The notes under the pieces: generated by a model | Seen by the model: the letters and a program-made list of their open reading frames with translations, nothing else | What the model was told of the DNA's origin: nothing | Databases searched by the model: none | In this document: positions 42,525 through 50,646 of the stretch, in pieces | Position numbering within the stretch: position 1 is the first letter of the stretch | How the letters are laid out: every line of letters begins with the position of its first letter | Program-made: the position numbers and the translations under genes | NCBI GenBank assembly: GCA_031401235.1 | Contig: JANNRJ010000031.1 | Location: forward strand, 12,719-76,718 | Source: UBA3006 sp031401235 | GTDB taxonomy: Bacteria; Actinomycetota; Acidimicrobiia; Acidimicrobiales; Ilumatobacteraceae | Direction: 5' to 3' | Length of the DNA: 64,000 nucleotides

Positions 42525-42824
42525 CTACAGAATCGTAATTTCAATCTTGACTCGTGAGCCAACTTCGACACCTAGTCGTTTTCGTATGTCTTTCTTTATT
42601 GGAAGCAAGTATGTTCCTCGTTTACTGTCAGGAAAGATTGAAGTTCGCCAAATCTCATCTGAAATCTTGACTTCAACTCGAAGCGATTTGAATCCCCGAG
42701 CATTATGGCCAAAAGATTCCTTCACAAGGTCAGCGAGATCTACAGGAAGGCTCGCAAAATGCCAAGCCTGCGGTCCATCCCACTCCCATACCTTTGCCAC
42801 GAATGAGAACTGGAACTTAGTCAC
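42525..42824 (-). CDS. DUF1905 domain protein
   Basis: This 99-residue protein has the DUF1905 pattern: FVAKVWEWDGPQAWHFASLP, GFKSLRVEVKI, WRTSIFPDSKRGTYLLPIKKDIRK and GVEVGSRVKIEI. The domain is often the N-terminal half of longer DUF1905-YdeI proteins; here it stands alone. Function is unknown. It lies alone between convergent and divergent neighbours. Confidence 0.83.
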   Translation of the reverse strand: MTKFQFSFVAKVWEWDGPQAWHFASLPVDLADLVKESFGHNARGFKSLRVEVKISDEIWRTSIFPDSKRGTYLLPIKKDIRKRLGVEVGSRVKIEITIL

Positions 42825-42945
42825 GCCACTCCCGGCAACTCATAGCAAGCAACTCTTGGATACGATCTCGGTGCCTTTCCACTACGCCATCTATGGCTGG
42901 CAATGATGCGGGTTCAACAATAATCACAAAATGGTTGCGCCCCAC

Positions 42946-42951
42946 TATGTT
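42946..42951 (+). promoter_or_regulatory. Candidate leaderless -10 (TATGTT)
   Basis: TATGTT ends six bases before ATG 42958 and supports that start over the upstream ATG at 42931. Confidence 0.35.
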
Positions 42952-42957
42952 GTGGCT

Positions 42958-43335
42958 ATGCAAGTGAACGGCTACGAAATCGGGCCCGGTGCACGACTGC
43001 ATAATGCCAACTTGAATGACGCCGATTTATCTAATGCGGATCTGTCTGGCGCCGATTTGATGAGCGCCAACTTGCGCAAAGCAAATCTGACCCATGCAAA
43101 TCTCTCAAATGCGAACTTGACCAATGCCAATTTGGCTAAGGCAAAACTTTCCAAAGCACAACTGACGGGTGCGAACCTTTCCAAAGCCCACCTCCACCAA
43201 GCGAACTTGACCAATGCTCACCTGTCCGGCGCCAACCTAACTGGCGCAGATATAACCGGCGCCAACCTGACCGGCGCAGATTTATCAGGGACCACAATGC
43301 CTAACGGCAAAGTGCACAAGATCACACACGAGTAG
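42958..43335 (+). CDS. Pentapeptide repeat protein
   Basis: The protein has 125 residues from ATG 42958. About twenty tandem A(N/D)Lxx units run from residue 15 to 112, which would form a right-handed quadrilateral beta-helix. Some such proteins (Qnr, MfpA) mimic DNA and shield gyrase, but most have no known role, and the repeat alone does not decide it. The coil is followed by a short tail, KVHKITHE. Confidence 0.85.
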   Translation: MQVNGYEIGPGARLHNANLNDADLSNADLSGADLMSANLRKANLTHANLSNANLTNANLAKAKLSKAQLTGANLSKAHLHQANLTNAHLSGANLTGADITGANLTGADLSGTTMPNGKVHKITHE

Positions 43336-43350
43336 GTATCCGTTTGCCAT

Positions 43351-43800
43351 TCAAGCGATTTCATGTGGCAATGAAGTAAATCCTTCGCATGCCGCCGCGG
43401 TGTGCAAACTTCGATCAAATGTTACGAATCCGATTGCATCGATGGCGATTGTCCGTACGACAATAGCCGTCGCCAATTGAACGGAGTCGTACGCACGGAT
43501 TGCGTGTATTGCGACAAGTCGAGCGGCTGTACTTACGATCTCATCTACGAGGGAAATAACCGAAAATCGTGGGGCCGATGCGCCCTCGCCATTCACATCT
43601 GCTACAAAGTCTGCACACAACAACATCGCGTCTACTGCCTGGATTTCTCCTAGTCGATGTTTTCGCCACATTGCAGCCGGCACTTCGACTTGAGCAATCG
43701 TTGAAATATAGATTGGCTCGTCAATCGATCTAACGAAATCGTGTTGAAACTCTGGAACATAGAGTTTGACCAAGGCCGAGCTGTCAACAAAGACTGTCAT
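43351..43800 (-). CDS. PIN-domain toxin (VapC-type)
   Basis: This 149-residue PIN protein has D6 (FVDSSALVKLY), E39 (AQVEVPAAMW), D105 (AYDSVQLA) and D129 (TFDRSL), so the acidic cluster is complete. It is expected to be a Mg-dependent RNase. It overlaps the antitoxin gene by four bases. It belongs to a different VapC lineage from the protein at 26.8 kb. Confidence 0.86.
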   Translation of the reverse strand: MTVFVDSSALVKLYVPEFQHDFVRSIDEPIYISTIAQVEVPAAMWRKHRLGEIQAVDAMLLCADFVADVNGEGASAPRFSVISLVDEIVSTAARLVAIHAIRAYDSVQLATAIVVRTIAIDAIGFVTFDRSLHTAAACEGFTSLPHEIA

Positions 43801-44093
43801 CGACCTTGGCCGACTAAATCCGACAACGGTGTTCCGTGCTTGGCGCGTTCGCCTGCTGCATTCACCTCTGCGCGAGACGGTCGACCGCGACCTATTGGCT
43901 TGGAAATCACGAGAAGACCTGCGCTCATCAGCCGTTCACGTAACTGTTGCTCGGCACTTGATGCTCGACTTGGGTCTGTCGCAACATCGAGAACATGTGT
44001 TAGATACTCGTTCATCGACATTCGATGTGTGCCAGCAACTTGTTTTACACGCGCCACCAATTTGTCGTCTGCTCTCCACGAAACTTGACTCAT
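43797..44093 (-). CDS. Antitoxin of the VapC-type pair
   Basis: This 98-residue protein has an N-terminal ribbon-helix-helix-like part (VSWRADDKLVARVKQVAGTHRMSMNEYLTHVLD pattern) and a C-terminal part with GRGRPSRAEVNAAGE and TPLSDLV that would block the toxin. It is the first gene of the pair. TAGCAT on the minus strand ends six bases before its ATG. Confidence 0.78.
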   Translation of the reverse strand: MSQVSWRADDKLVARVKQVAGTHRMSMNEYLTHVLDVATDPSRASSAEQQLRERLMSAGLLVISKPIGRGRPSRAEVNAAGERAKHGTPLSDLVGQGR

Positions 44094-44115
44094 GCTTGCA
44101 TGCTAGCACCCATGC
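44094..44115 (-). promoter_or_regulatory. Promoter/operator of the second vapBC-like pair
   Basis: On the minus strand TAGCAT (44100-44105) ends six bases before the antitoxin ATG. It lies within GCATG-N8-CATGC (44098-44115), an inverted repeat that could be the autoregulatory operator. Confidence 0.4.
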
Positions 44116-44126
44116 CTGCACAGTTA

Positions 44127-44297
44127 CTAGCGCTTTAGGACGGTGACCGCGCCAACGCTAACTCGCACGAGATCAGACGGCGATATCGCAAAGTTGTCAT
44201 TCCATGTACCGGCCGCCGCCCACAACTCGTCATACTGCAACAAATCGGGGTCGATGAAAACTCGTAATTTCGTGTCGTGACCAAACGGCGGCACGCC
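44127..44297 (-). pseudogene. Truncated copy of the ybaK-like gene (C-terminal 55 codons)
   Basis: The minus strand encodes GVPPFGHDTKLRVFIDPD, then LLQYDELWAAAGTWND and NFAISPSDLVRVS, ending at a TAG. This matches the C-terminus of the intact deacylase-like gene at 45850-46335 almost residue for residue, but nothing upstream of GVPPFGH is present and there is no start codon. The frame is still open, so loss of the 5' part is recent or selection is partial. Confidence 0.8.
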
Positions 44298-44608
44298 AAG
44301 TTTGGTTTAGGAAACCCTTTTTGACTGCAGCCCTACTTCTCAACCCCACTCGGCAAGTTGTACGCCGAAGAATGATGATTCAGTTCTCCCGCGGTTGCTT
44401 CACCTTCAAGACAGATTGGGTGAGTTTTAGGATTTACGAATTCACGAAGCAGCGATTAAGGATGCCCGTATCTACCTTCAACCCATTTACACATCGACCA
44501 CGATTGAGGCTACGGAAGCACTCCTGCAACAAATGAAGACCCGGCGTCAAAAACTGCGCAAAAAGGTAATCAACAGATTGCTGAAATACTGAACGTAATT
44601 ATCGTTGT
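44298..44608 (+). other. Non-coding stretch with a possible transposase remnant
   Basis: No convincing gene fills this stretch. A 53-codon frame (44431-44592) reads DLRIHEAAIKDARIYLQPIY and then TSTTIEATEALLQQMKTRR with a lysine/arginine-rich end. It has no start codon and is preceded by a stop. It looks like the tail of a degraded gene, possibly a transposase of the Mutator/IS256 kind, but I cannot confirm this. Confidence 0.3.
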
Positions 44609-45085
44609 CTATTGCTCGCTGAGCGACTTGATGCCTTCGACTGTGGCTGTCATGTTCTTCGACCATTGGTGAAGACGCTTTGAGATAATCATCTCTGCGT
44701 TCTCCGGATCCTTTGCGGCAGATGCACGTGGAGGGCTCATCGCCGACCCCATCGTTGCATGCATCTTCAACAGCACATCGCCGTCGTGGCCGGAGAGCGT
44801 AAAGCCCCACACTGCGACCGGCTCTTCCACCGAACCGACCGTCCATGCAAATGATTCATTTTCGATGAAGTCGGTGACGACCGACGTGGTTGACCATTTG
44901 TACTCCCCAACGGCGTTGTCACCACGAAACGTGCCGCCAAGACCAGGCGTGTCGAGCCATTCGGCTCCCTGAAATTCCCGGGAGAACTGCGCAGGAACAT
45001 TGATGTCGCTGACAAACGACCACACCTTTGCCACATCAGCGGCAACGGCTATTTCTACTTCGATGTAATCGGCTGGTGCACTCAT
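44609..45085 (-). CDS. SRPBCC family protein
   Basis: The protein has 158 residues from ATG 45085. It has IEVEIAVAADVAKVWSFVSDI and FENESFAWTVG-like strands of the helix-grip fold, then a long C-terminal helix. It is probably a small-ligand-binding or cyclase-like protein. AAGGA lies upstream. It is bracketed by two partial copies of the ybaK-like gene, so it may have been inserted into, or moved with, that gene. Confidence 0.8.
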   Translation of the reverse strand: MSAPADYIEVEIAVAADVAKVWSFVSDINVPAQFSREFQGAEWLDTPGLGGTFRGDNAVGEYKWSTTSVVTDFIENESFAWTVGSVEEPVAVWGFTLSGHDGDVLLKMHATMGSAMSPPRASAAKDPENAEMIISKRLHQWSKNMTATVEGIKSLSEQ

Positions 45086-45150
45086 GACCTGTGTCCTTCT
45101 TTCGAGAACACAGGATAGACGACTCCCACGGGGAACTACTTGCTGGGCTC

Positions 45151-45219
45151 TGCAACAAGTCCGGATCAACAAACACTCGTAGTTGAGTGCTGTGACCAAA
45201 CGGAGGCACCCCGCCGATT
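45151..45219 (-). pseudogene. Second fragment of the ybaK-like gene
   Basis: The minus strand encodes PIGGVPPFGHSTQLRVFVDP and DLLQ, identical or nearly so to the intact gene at 45850-46335, then diverges abruptly. It has neither start nor C-terminus. It begins at almost the same point of the protein as the copy at 44127-44297. Confidence 0.75.
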
Positions 45220-45284
45220 GGATTGATAATCTACTGAATTCTCAGCGTTACTTGGTCGACTTTAAGTGGAATAATCCAATCGGC
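45213..45284. repeat. 12-bp inverted repeat beside the ybaK fragment
   Basis: GCCGATTGGATT (45213-45224) is repeated in inverted form at 45273-45284, 48 bases apart. The left arm overlaps the end of the ybaK fragment. It could be a remnant of a mobile element end or an accident of duplication. Confidence 0.5.
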
Positions 45285-45311
45285 TCGGCCTGATCACCAC
45301 TTGCTCGAAGA

Positions 45312-45761
45312 TCAATTGGCGAAGATTCGCTTGATGTCGATCGTGAACAAGTCGCCATCCCATCCGACGGGCGTGAAGCTGCTGGCATTGCTGGCCATGG
45401 CCAACTTGTCGATCAACGACGTGAGTTCTAGGGCATTGCCGACACGAACGCCTCGGCCCTGCCCCATGACGGCGTGGTGGCTATCGCAGACACTGAAGGC
45501 GATCCGGTCGTTGTTTATCAAGTTCCTAGCCAGCACCGACGACGGAGCGACCGTGAAGTAGATGCCCTGATCGACGGACCCTGCGATCACGACAGCAGCG
45601 TGCGGCTGTCTCTGGGGATTCGTCGTTGCGATCGTGGCGTTCCGATGCTGGTTAATGAAGTCAACAACCTGATCTGAAGTCCAGGACTCCTCAAACAACG
45701 AACGGGTGAACTCGCTGGCCCGCTGATGCGATGCGGCAAGAGCTTCAAAAATAGTGGTCAC
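45312..45761 (-). CDS. Pyridoxamine 5'-phosphate oxidase family protein
   Basis: This 149-residue split-barrel protein has FINQHRNATIATTNPQRQPHAAVVI, IYFTVAPSSVLARNLINNDRIAFSV and GRGVRVGNALELT, as in FMN- or F420-binding PNPOx-like proteins. The true cofactor and substrate are unknown. It stands between the ybaK-like fragment and the intact gene. Confidence 0.82.
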   Translation of the reverse strand: MTTIFEALAASHQRASEFTRSLFEESWTSDQVVDFINQHRNATIATTNPQRQPHAAVVIAGSVDQGIYFTVAPSSVLARNLINNDRIAFSVCDSHHAVMGQGRGVRVGNALELTSLIDKLAMASNASSFTPVGWDGDLFTIDIKRIFAN

Positions 45762-45849
45762 GCCAGCGACAGTAGTCCAACGCGGATACGTCCACGATTA
45801 ACTTATATTTTCGTAGTACTCAAGCTCTGCGACGCCAGATCCGAACTCA

Positions 45850-46335
45850 TCACTTCTTCAGATCGACAGCCGTTCCGGCACTAACACGCACTAATTCACT
45901 CGGCGATATCGCAAAATTGTCATTCCACGTACCAGCAGCCGCCCACACTTCGTCATATTGCAACAAGTCTGGGTCAACGAACACGCGTAACTGTGTGCTG
46001 TGACCAAAGGGAGGCACACCGCCTATGGCGTAACCAGTTGCATTTCGCACGGCATCGGCATCTACCCGTGAACACACGGCCCCACCTGCCGCGGTCGCCA
46101 ATTTCTTTTCGTCTAGTTGATTTGCACCACTGACGAATGCCATCACAATTTCTCCATCAACAGCAAATACCAAACTCTTGACTATTTGTCCCACTGTCAC
46201 CCCGATTGCAGCCGCGGCGTCTGCAGCAGTTTTCGTGCCATCAGGGAATCGTCGTGTGGTGATATCAAGTCCGGCTTCCTTCGCCGCCGATATCACACGT
46301 ACAACATTGGGATGTAGTTCGGCCATCTCAGTCAT
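45850..46335 (-). CDS. YbaK/EbsC family aminoacyl-tRNA deacylase-like protein
   Basis: The protein has 161 residues from ATG 46335. It has the family pattern TRRFPDGTKTAADAAAAIG, QIVKSLVFAVDGE, the lysine in that motif being the usual tRNA-editing residue, FVSGANQLDEKKLA, and YAIGGVPPFGH. Such proteins hydrolyse mischarged Cys- or Ala-tRNA(Pro). It overlaps the stop of the upstream dehydratase gene. Two partial copies of its 3' half lie 0.6 and 1.6 kb away. Confidence 0.87.
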   Translation of the reverse strand: MTEMAELHPNVVRVISAAKEAGLDITTRRFPDGTKTAADAAAAIGVTVGQIVKSLVFAVDGEIVMAFVSGANQLDEKKLATAAGGAVCSRVDADAVRNATGYAIGGVPPFGHSTQLRVFVDPDLLQYDEVWAAAGTWNDNFAISPSELVRVSAGTAVDLKK

Positions 46336-46594
46336 TTGTAAATTGACCATAAACGCGATTGATCTCTTTGGCCAAGGCGTGGTCACGAGCGGTGACCGTT
46401 CGCCCTGCATCGTGTGAACTCAACGTAATTTCCACCACATTCCATGACTGGGACCAGTCTGGATGATGGTCAAGTCGCTGTGCCACCGCGGCAACTTTAG
46501 TGATGAAGGCAAATGCCTCTGCAAAATCAGCGAATTCAAACTTTCGAAATAGCGTGCTGTTGCTTTCTACCCATCCCGCTTCCACTAGGTTCAA
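46328..46594 (-). CDS. 4a-hydroxytetrahydrobiopterin dehydratase (pterin carbinolamine dehydratase)
   Basis: This 88-residue protein has the family motif FAFITKVAAVAQRLDHHPDWSQSWNVVEITLSSHDAGRTVTARDHALA-like core, recognised by HHPDW and the terminal DHALAKEIN. It dehydrates 4a-hydroxypterins in aromatic amino-acid hydroxylation or acts in pterin metabolism. No hydroxylase gene is nearby. Its stop overlaps the ybaK-like gene. Confidence 0.88.
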   Translation of the reverse strand: MNLVEAGWVESNSTLFRKFEFADFAEAFAFITKVAAVAQRLDHHPDWSQSWNVVEITLSSHDAGRTVTARDHALAKEINRVYGQFTND

Positions 46595-46599
46595 CTATC

Positions 46600-48633
46600 T
46601 CACTTAATAGGTGCGTGGCAGGCTACGGAGCCCGACCCACTTTCAAGAAACAAAGGCCGATCGCTGACGCAGCGGGCAGAAATCTCCGCCGACAATGTCG
46701 GACGCAGTTGGCAACGTGTATGGAACCGACAACCCGACGGTGGGTTTGCCGGGCTCGGTAATTCACCTTGCAGCAAAATTCGTGTGCGGCTCCGTTCAAT
46801 TTTTGGATCAGGAATTGGCACCGCCGACAACAGTGCTTGGGTGTATGGGTGCTGGGGATGGGCAAAGACATCGCGCACAGGCCCAGATTCAACGATTGAT
46901 CCGAGATACATCACGGCAATGTCATCGGCAATGTGTTGAACGACCGAAAGGTCGTGTGACACGAAGAGATATGAAAGGCCCAGTTTTTCCTGCAGTTCGG
47001 CGAGCAAATTGAGCACGCCAGCACGCACACTCACGTCAAGTGCCGACACCGGTTCGTCAAGGGCGAGGACTTTTGGATTCAGTGCCAAAGCGCGAGCAAT
47101 TGCAATACGCTGACGTTGACCGCCCGAGAATTCGGATGGATACCGACTGGCATGATCGGGATTGAGGCCAACCAAACGCAACAATTCACTCACTCGTCGA
47201 TCTTGTTCGTCCCGAGCAACTCCAAATGTATTTAACGGCTCGGCGATTGCGTCCCCAACTGGCAAACGTGGGTCTAGAGACGCGAATGGATCTTGGAATA
47301 CAATCTGTACGTCTTTGCGCATTGCCAGACGGTCTTTCTTTGACAGTGTCGATACATCGCGACCAAGCACGACAATGGTTCCAGACTCTGGTGCGACCAT
47401 GTTCAGAATCTCCAACAGCGTGGTTGTTTTCCCGCATCCGGATTCGCCAACAAGAGCCAGACTGCGACCTTGTCGCAGAACAAGATTCACTCCATCAACG
47501 GCATAGATCGAACCGACGCGACGGCGTAACACCGCGCCCTTCATCAATGGAAAAGTTTTGCTCACACCGCGCACTTCAAGCACTGACGAGGTGCTCACAT
47601 CGCGCTTGAAAATATGAGCCGGACCTTCGGTGAAGAGTCGTCCCGATTCTTGCAATCCTTGAATTTCTGCCTGGCGATTACAGGCAGTTGCTCGACCCGG
47701 TGCAATCTCCAAAAGTTCTGGCACCGACGATGAACACACTTCGGCGGCGGCCGGACAACGCGGTGTGAACGCGCATCCAGGTGGCAGGGCAACTGGCGAA
47801 GGTGGCGAACCGGTGATCGAAGCAAGTCGCGCCCCAGACTTGGCATCGATGCGCGGAATTGAACGCAATAGACCAATCGTGTACGGCATCGCTGGACTCT
47901 CATACACATTGTCCACGTCGCCAACTTCGACAATTTTTCCGGCGTACATGATCGCGACACGGTCGGCGAGACCAGCCACAACTCCCAGATCGTGCGTCAC
48001 CAGAACAATTGCTGCTCCCGTGATATCACGTGCCCGCTCCAGTACCTCAAGAATTTGAGCCTGCACAGTAACGTCTAGAGCTGTCGTTGGCTCATCGGCA
48101 AGCAAAACTTTGGGTTCATTAGCAATGGCGAGTGCGATCATCACTCTTTGGCGCATGCCACCGCTGAATTCATGTGGGTAGGACATCACGCGCTCGTTGG
48201 GGCGTGGAATGCCAACGATGTCGAGCAGTTCGATCGCCCGCTTGTTGGCCAATTCGGTTGACGTATCTTGATGAATTAAAATTGACTCGGCAATTTGGTG
48301 GCCGATAGTTTGCACCGGATTCAGTGCTGATAGCGGATCTTGAAACACCATCGCGATGTCATGACCACGATATTTGGACATCTCATTATCGTTTAAAGAG
48401 AGGAGATTCACGCCGTTGTACAGGATCTCGCCACTCACATCGGCACTTGGAGGCAACAGACCAATTATTGCGAGCGAAGTCACTGATTTGCCCGATCCCG
48501 ATTCACCGACCAAGCCAAGTACTTCCCCGGCTTTGATATCAAGGGTTAAATCTCTAACTGCGCGAACAGTGCCCGATTCACTGGGGAAGCTCACCGTGAG
48601 GTTACGAATTTGGATGAGAGAATTGCTACTCAT
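46600..48633 (-). CDS. ABC transporter, fused double ATPase (DppD-DppF type)
   Basis: This 677-residue protein has two complete ABC domains. The first has Walker A GESGSGKS and LSGG-like FSGGMRQRVM with DEPTTALDV; the second has GESGCGKT and FSGGQRQRIAIARAL with DEPVSALDV. Each is followed by an oligopeptide-type C-terminal CxPRC-like region (FTPRCP, FHTRCQ). It energises uptake of peptides, nickel or related solutes. DppD and DppF are usually separate; fusion is known in some actinobacteria. It is the last gene of the minus-strand operon. Confidence 0.9.
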   Translation of the reverse strand: MSSNSLIQIRNLTVSFPSESGTVRAVRDLTLDIKAGEVLGLVGESGSGKSVTSLAIIGLLPPSADVSGEILYNGVNLLSLNDNEMSKYRGHDIAMVFQDPLSALNPVQTIGHQIAESILIHQDTSTELANKRAIELLDIVGIPRPNERVMSYPHEFSGGMRQRVMIALAIANEPKVLLADEPTTALDVTVQAQILEVLERARDITGAAIVLVTHDLGVVAGLADRVAIMYAGKIVEVGDVDNVYESPAMPYTIGLLRSIPRIDAKSGARLASITGSPPSPVALPPGCAFTPRCPAAAEVCSSSVPELLEIAPGRATACNRQAEIQGLQESGRLFTEGPAHIFKRDVSTSSVLEVRGVSKTFPLMKGAVLRRRVGSIYAVDGVNLVLRQGRSLALVGESGCGKTTTLLEILNMVAPESGTIVVLGRDVSTLSKKDRLAMRKDVQIVFQDPFASLDPRLPVGDAIAEPLNTFGVARDEQDRRVSELLRLVGLNPDHASRYPSEFSGGQRQRIAIARALALNPKVLALDEPVSALDVSVRAGVLNLLAELQEKLGLSYLFVSHDLSVVQHIADDIAVMYLGSIVESGPVRDVFAHPQHPYTQALLSAVPIPDPKIERSRTRILLQGELPSPANPPSGCRFHTRCQLRPTLSAEISARCVSDRPLFLESGSGSVACHAPIK

Positions 48634-49541
48634 TTTTTGGCACTCTTGATTGAGCCTGGATCAAACGCATCGCGTAATCCATCGCCAATAAAACTCACCG
48701 AGAGCACCGTCAATATCAGCGCTGCCCCGGCAAAACTGAACAACCACGGATACGTCAGTGCCGAAGATGTGCCCTCGGCAATCAATGTGCCGAGCGAAAC
48801 ATCCGGCGGCTGCACTCCAAAACCCAAAAACGACAAACTTGTCTCGGTAAGGATTGCGCCACCAACATTGAGAGTGGCATCGATGATCAGAATCGATGCC
48901 ACATTGGGTATGAGATGACGGAACACGATCGTGCGCGTCGGTACGCCCATATAACGAGCGGCACGAATAAAGTCACGCTCTCGAAGACTGAACGTCATCC
49001 CACGAATGATTCGGGCGGTGATCATCCAGCCGAATGCCGCTAGAAGCACGACGAACACCAACCAGGTCTTGCCCCGATACAGCGGAGAGAGTATGGCGAT
49101 GATCAGGAACGCAGGCAACACGAGCAAGAGATCGACCAGCCACATTAGTACTCGGTCGGTGCGCCCGCTCAGGTACCCAGCGAAGGCGCCCACCATTGCG
49201 GCGAGCCCGGTTGAGAACACCGCGACGAGCAATCCGATGATCAGTGATTTTTGTAATCCGTGAAGTGTGAGGGCATACACATCGCCACCAATCTGGGTGG
49301 TACCAAAGTAGTGCTCGCGCGACGGAGGCTGAAGCAAATAGAAAAAGTCGAGTTCGTCCCACTTGTGCTTGCTGAAATATGGCCCAATGAATGCCAGTAC
49401 GAACATCAATCCGAGAACGATCAAACCGAACACGGCAAGTTTGTGTCGGAAAAATCGCCGGCGCACGAGTTGGCCCCGAGAATAGCGTTCGATCGAAGTC
49501 GACTCTTCGACATCTGGGACTTCAAGGTCTAGAAGACTCAT
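48630..49541 (-). CDS. ABC transporter permease (DppC type)
   Basis: This 303-residue protein has an N-terminal extension (about 1-35), an anchoring helix (35-55), five core helices and the EAA-like loop RAARYMGVPTRTIVFRHLIPN. It begins four bases before the stop of the DppB-type gene and overlaps the ATPase gene at its end, so all three are coupled. It forms the translocation pore with DppB. Confidence 0.9.
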   Translation of the reverse strand: MSLLDLEVPDVEESTSIERYSRGQLVRRRFFRHKLAVFGLIVLGLMFVLAFIGPYFSKHKWDELDFFYLLQPPSREHYFGTTQIGGDVYALTLHGLQKSLIIGLLVAVFSTGLAAMVGAFAGYLSGRTDRVLMWLVDLLLVLPAFLIIAILSPLYRGKTWLVFVVLLAAFGWMITARIIRGMTFSLRERDFIRAARYMGVPTRTIVFRHLIPNVASILIIDATLNVGGAILTETSLSFLGFGVQPPDVSLGTLIAEGTSSALTYPWLFSFAGAALILTVLSVSFIGDGLRDAFDPGSIKSAKK

Positions 49542-50521
49542 CTCAGTCGAACTCGCGGATCAAGAGCGGCAGTCGTGACATCGGCAATGAAGCCAGACAA
49601 CAACACGAGTACAGCGGAGAAGAGCACGATCGCCGAGACGGCATTCACATCATTAGCTTGCACCGAGACGATGAACCACTGCCCCATCCCATTCCAGCCA
49701 AAAATTGTTTCGGTGAACACCGCACCGGTGATGAGCAACCCGAATGAATAGGCAAAAAATGTCGTCATCGGCAAGATCGCCACGCGCAAACCATGCTTGA
49801 ACAAAGCCTGTCGCTTCGTCAGCCCCTTTGCACGTGCCGTACGTAAGTGGTCGCTGCTCAACACATCCAGCATGGCATTGCGTTGATACCTCGAATAAAA
49901 GGCGACCCCACCCAGCGTGATGGACATTGTAGGCAAGATGAGATGTTGGAGTCGGTTGACAAACAGGTCCCAGGTACCGCCGCCGAGTTCCGGGGTGTAT
50001 TCACCGACCGTATAGAAAAAAGTTGTTCCGAGGCGACTGTTCAAATTTATTGCTCCAAATTTGAGCAAGATTGCCAATAAGAACACGGGCGTAGAAAGCA
50101 ACACAAAAGAGAGGATTCCAAATGAACGATCAAAAAACTTATATTGGCGCACCGCACTAAATACTCCGGCCAGCACGCCCAATACCGAGCCAAGTATCGA
50201 ACCAATCAACAACAATCGCAAACTCACCCAAATACGCCTTGATATCTCATCATTTATTGAATTTTCCGAAAGGGTCGTACCCAAATCACCATGGATCACG
50301 TCATTGACCCAGGTGCCGTAGCGTTCCAAAATCGGGGTTTTTGTATTCATATTCAGCGCATCAAGTTTGTGGTCAATGGTGCTTTCAGGTATCGGGGGGT
50401 TGCGGCCCTCAAAGTTGGCTCGCGGATTTAACGCACTTGCGGCCAGAAAATAACCCAGCGAAGATGCCAATACAACAAGCATCACTAGATTGAGAAATCT
50501 CTTATAAATAAAGGTAAGCAC
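49538..50521 (-). CDS. ABC transporter permease (DppB type)
   Basis: This 327-residue permease has six membrane helices and the loop LRTARAKGLTKRQALFKHGLRVA. It is the first gene of the minus-strand operon and is divergent from the binding-protein gene, with 125 bases in between that must hold both promoters. An oligo/dipeptide or nickel-type specificity is set by the binding protein, not by this subunit. Confidence 0.9.
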   Translation of the reverse strand: MLTFIYKRFLNLVMLVVLASSLGYFLAASALNPRANFEGRNPPIPESTIDHKLDALNMNTKTPILERYGTWVNDVIHGDLGTTLSENSINDEISRRIWVSLRLLLIGSILGSVLGVLAGVFSAVRQYKFFDRSFGILSFVLLSTPVFLLAILLKFGAINLNSRLGTTFFYTVGEYTPELGGGTWDLFVNRLQHLILPTMSITLGGVAFYSRYQRNAMLDVLSSDHLRTARAKGLTKRQALFKHGLRVAILPMTTFFAYSFGLLITGAVFTETIFGWNGMGQWFIVSVQANDVNAVSAIVLFSAVLVLLSGFIADVTTAALDPRVRLR

Positions 50522-50583
50522 GCCTGACCTTCCAAAGCCGTGGAAACGGGTATATGGTACACGGACAGATAAGCAAGGGGAAC

Positions 50584-50612
50584 AATCGGTGAAAAGTCAA
50601 TTTTCACCGATT
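50584..50612. promoter_or_regulatory. Perfect 12-bp inverted repeat before the binding-protein gene
   Basis: AATCGGTGAAAA (50584-50595) and its complement (50601-50612) flank a five-base spacer. The site lies between the divergent importer genes and 34 bases before ATG 50647. It has no T-run. It could be an operator or a 5'-leader hairpin. The sequence AAGGGGAACAAT occurs just before the repeat and again at the ribosome-binding site. Confidence 0.55.
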
Positions 50613-50646
50613 CAACATTCAAATCCAAAATGAACTAAGGGGAACA

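Noticed and set aside
42958..43335. Calling the pentapeptide repeat protein a gyrase-protecting Qnr/MfpA homologue
   Set aside because: The repeat motif alone is shared by many unrelated proteins, and the length is shorter than Qnr; no specific features support the role.
44321..44536. 71-codon plus-strand ORF
   Set aside because: It has a biased, arginine-rich composition, no ribosome-binding site and no recognisable pattern; another frame of the same stretch looks more like a gene remnant.
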